A DNA stretch of 64,000 nt. Source: Pyropia yezoensis. Taxonomy: Eukaryota > Rhodophyta > Bangiophyceae > Bangiales > Bangiaceae. The notes beneath the pieces were generated by a model. The model saw only the letters and a list, made by a program, of their open reading frames with translations, was not told where the DNA came from and did not search any database. The position numbers and the translations under genes were made by a program. The stretch is taken from NCBI GenBank assembly GCA_009829735.1, contig CM020620.1, forward strand, positions 2,855,447 to 2,919,446, in the 5' to 3' direction. Positions within the stretch are counted from its first letter, which is position 1. Each line of letters starts with the position of its first letter. Of the stretch, positions 62,393-64,000 are shown piece after piece.

Positions 62393-64000
62393 TTACTCGT
62401 TTCCCGCCCTTGTTAGGGTGCTGTCCGCCGGGACATCCGGCTGAGGAGGTGCCCCCTCGACGGCCAGTACTCCACCTGGAGCTGGCTGCCTACCCGGTGC
62501 GGGTCCGGGTGCTCGGGCGGGATACCCCCCGGTGGATGCCTTGCGTTGCGCCGCTGCCCGCCGAGACTCCTCGGGGATGAGTGGGCAGGAAGACACCCAG
62601 TGCTGGGGATCCCCACACAACATACACCCGGACGTGCCGGTCCCCCCTTGAGGTCGCATCGGGGTAGCCCCGTAGCTACGGTTGCCTCCCTCGGGCGCCC
62701 GAGTGCCTGCTCCCTGGTAGGCCTTGGGTCCTTGGGTCAACCGGAACATGGACTCCCCCAACCGGTTGGGTCGGCCCGCAACCTGCGGAGGTGCCTCCGT
62801 GCGCACCGCCCATGTTGGCAAGGGTTGGTGAGGGTTACCCGTCACCGGGGAGTACCCCGTAGTCCGCACATACGGGACGCGCCGTCCCGTTCCTTCGTTG
62901 ACCTGGAACTGGGTTCCAGCCGGGGCGATGTACGCTACCGTACCGTGTTCATCAATCACCGGCGTCGCCGGTAGCAACAGGTGGCCCTGTTGGTCGACCA
63001 GAGGGTCATCCTCACCAATAGGGGTATGTTCGGTCGCCACCAGTACTGGTGCGGCCTTGCGTTCCACCTTCTCTTGCCTCGGTACCGGGGTAAGACTGGG
63101 CTTGCCTCCCTCACCCTTGGGCTTCGGGGCCAAGGCACACTCCGGGTGTAGAACCCGGTATGCGTCCCCTAGGGACTTGCACATATGCATCAGTCGACTG
63201 AAGTTCGTCCGTGCCGTGTTGGCGCCCCGTGCGGATATCCGCACGTAGTTGGGTACTCCTGCGAACAGGATGGCCCGTAGCTCCCCTTCTCCGAGGAGCT
63301 TCCCCAGCTCGTAGTCGAGCTCTTGGATCCGGCGTCCAAACATCTCCTCATCCTCCCAGGACTGGGCGGTGGCAGTGCGAAGGGCCCGATAGTGGTCCTC
63401 GCACTTGTCCTCACTGAGGTAGCTGCTCAGCAGCTCCTTCAATATCCCACGGTAATCCATGGGGGTGGCCGCGACCCTCATTCCCGGCATCGGGGATGCC
63501 TGGCGAAGAATGCCTCGCACCCGTTCATCAACAAAGAACGGGAGGATCTCCAGGGCCAGCCTCTCGTTAACGAGCGCCTTGTCTGCGGCTGCCTTGAAGC
63601 TAGTCAAGAAGCCGATGACTGCCAACGGGCGTCCGTTCGGCCCCCCGAACATAGGGACTCCCTTCATAAGGGTCTGCATAGAGCGGATCGCCCGATGCGA
63701 CGTATTACGCATCGATTCCGATACGGTGGTAGAGCGGTCCTCCAAACGATAACGTTCCGGAGTAAGAACCGACCGGAAGACCTCGTTGACGATCTCCGTG
63801 TCAGCGTCCTGGATATCCAGTCGCTTAGCCAGTTGATGAGCGAACTCATCGGACTCCATCCGCTTCAGTAGGCTCGCAGTTACCTGCGCGGTCATAGCTT
63901 CCACCACTGAAGATGGTACTTCAGGCGTCGGCACCTCGGGAACCCGAGTTGCCTGGCCTCCTTCGTCGTGGGGGTACTGCGAGAGGGTACCCCCTCCCCC
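62393..64000 (-). CDS. gag: Gag of G3 (partial at window edge)
   Basis: At least 513 residues, still open at the right edge, so the start lies outside. The capsid-like part includes MFGGPNGRPLAVIGFLTSFK, YLSEDKCEDHYRALRT and FGRRIQELDYELGKLLGEGE. A Pro/Gly-rich linker follows, then the zinc knuckle CMLCGDPQHWVSSC (C-x2-C-x4-H-x4-C). It ends RAGNE and TAA at 62,393, the same last residues (AGNE) as G1 Gag. Confidence 0.92.
   Translation of the reverse strand, partial: GGGGTLSQYPHDEGGQATRVPEVPTPEVPSSVVEAMTAQVTASLLKRMESDEFAHQLAKRLDIQDADTEIVNEVFRSVLTPERYRLEDRSTTVSESMRNTSHRAIRSMQTLMKGVPMFGGPNGRPLAVIGFLTSFKAAADKALVNERLALEILPFFVDERVRGILRQASPMPGMRVAATPMDYRGILKELLSSYLSEDKCEDHYRALRTATAQSWEDEEMFGRRIQELDYELGKLLGEGELRAILFAGVPNYVRISARGANTARTNFSRLMHMCKSLGDAYRVLHPECALAPKPKGEGGKPSLTPVPRQEKVERKAAPVLVATEHTPIGEDDPLVDQQGHLLLPATPVIDEHGTVAYIAPAGTQFQVNEGTGRRVPYVRTTGYSPVTGNPHQPLPTWAVRTEAPPQVAGRPNRLGESMFRLTQGPKAYQGAGTRAPEGGNRSYGATPMRPQGGTGTSGCMLCGDPQHWVSSCPLIPEESRRAAAQRKASTGGYPARAPGPAPGRQPAPGGVLAVEGAPPQPDVPADSTLTRAGNE
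62399..62405 (-). promoter_or_regulatory. -1 frameshift heptamer GGGAAAC (G3 gag to pol)
   Basis: Gag codons read GCG GGA AAC GAG TAA; the heptamer is in slippery phase two codons before the stop, and slipping back one base gives the 1,388-residue pol frame. Confidence 0.75.

Larger units (their letters stand above)
56299..64000 (-). mobile_element. G3: Ty3/gypsy element with near-intact gag-pol and an antisense ORF
   Basis: Read on the minus strand: gag (enters from beyond 64,000), GGGAAAC frameshift site, pol of 1,388 residues, hairpin array, convergent antisense ORF, then the N gap. No LTR is inside the window. A 5'-truncated relative lies at 10,343-13,896. Confidence 0.9.

Noticed and set aside
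1..64000. CRISPR arrays, rRNA, bacterial operons
   Set aside because: No regular spacer-repeat pattern, rRNA core motif or prokaryotic gene order; spliced RPN11 and Ty3/gypsy elements show eukaryotic nuclear DNA.

Overview
This window reads as nuclear DNA of a GC-rich, intron-poor eukaryote. I infer a red alga of the Porphyra/Pyropia (Bangiales) kind from base composition, the short Ala/Gly/Pro-rich host genes and the retroelement load; this is inference, since no rRNA or plastid marker is present. Only about 7 kb (26.7-33.8 kb) looks like ordinary host genes. They are a divergent coproporphyrinogen-III-oxidase homologue (minus strand), the proteasome lid deubiquitinase RPN11 (plus, two exons, GT-AG intron), a Mog1/RanGNRF-type Ran-binding protein (minus) and an unrecognised protein with a UBZ4-like zinc finger (plus).

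The rest is mobile DNA, nested and rearranged. I call the three Ty3/gypsy-type families G1, G2 and G3. G1 occurs as a scrambled minus-strand copy (3.8-8.4 kb), a full-length plus-strand copy with a 5-bp target duplication (39,292-48,666), a solo LTR (51,392-51,861) and an LTR end at base 1. G2 is a complete, nearly intact chromovirus with 847-bp LTRs (13,897-21,344). It carries an extra zinc-finger ORF before gag. G3 occurs as a truncated tail (10.3-13.9 kb) and a near-intact gag-pol running off the right edge (56.3-64.0 kb, minus). In G1 and G3 a second long ORF lies antisense to gag-pol, between pol and the 3' end. All three families have a canonical -1 frameshift heptamer at the gag-pol border.

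From 34,159 to 53,886 lies a non-LTR retroelement flanked by 178-bp direct repeats. Its reverse-transcriptase gene was hit by the full-length G1 element. A 12.1-kb unit was then tandemly duplicated, and the second unit keeps only a solo G1 LTR; an assembly artefact joining two haplotypes is the alternative. The non-LTR element itself sits in the 3' end of a minus-strand Fanzor (eukaryotic TnpB-like) nuclease gene (54-56 kb), whose 5' end runs into a 318-bp N gap.

Smaller items are a tRNA-derived SINE-like repeat (two copies), a 115-bp palindromic MITE, a 512-bp inverted repeat pair, and a decayed transposase resembling the Plavaka/KDZ group (22.4-23.7 kb).
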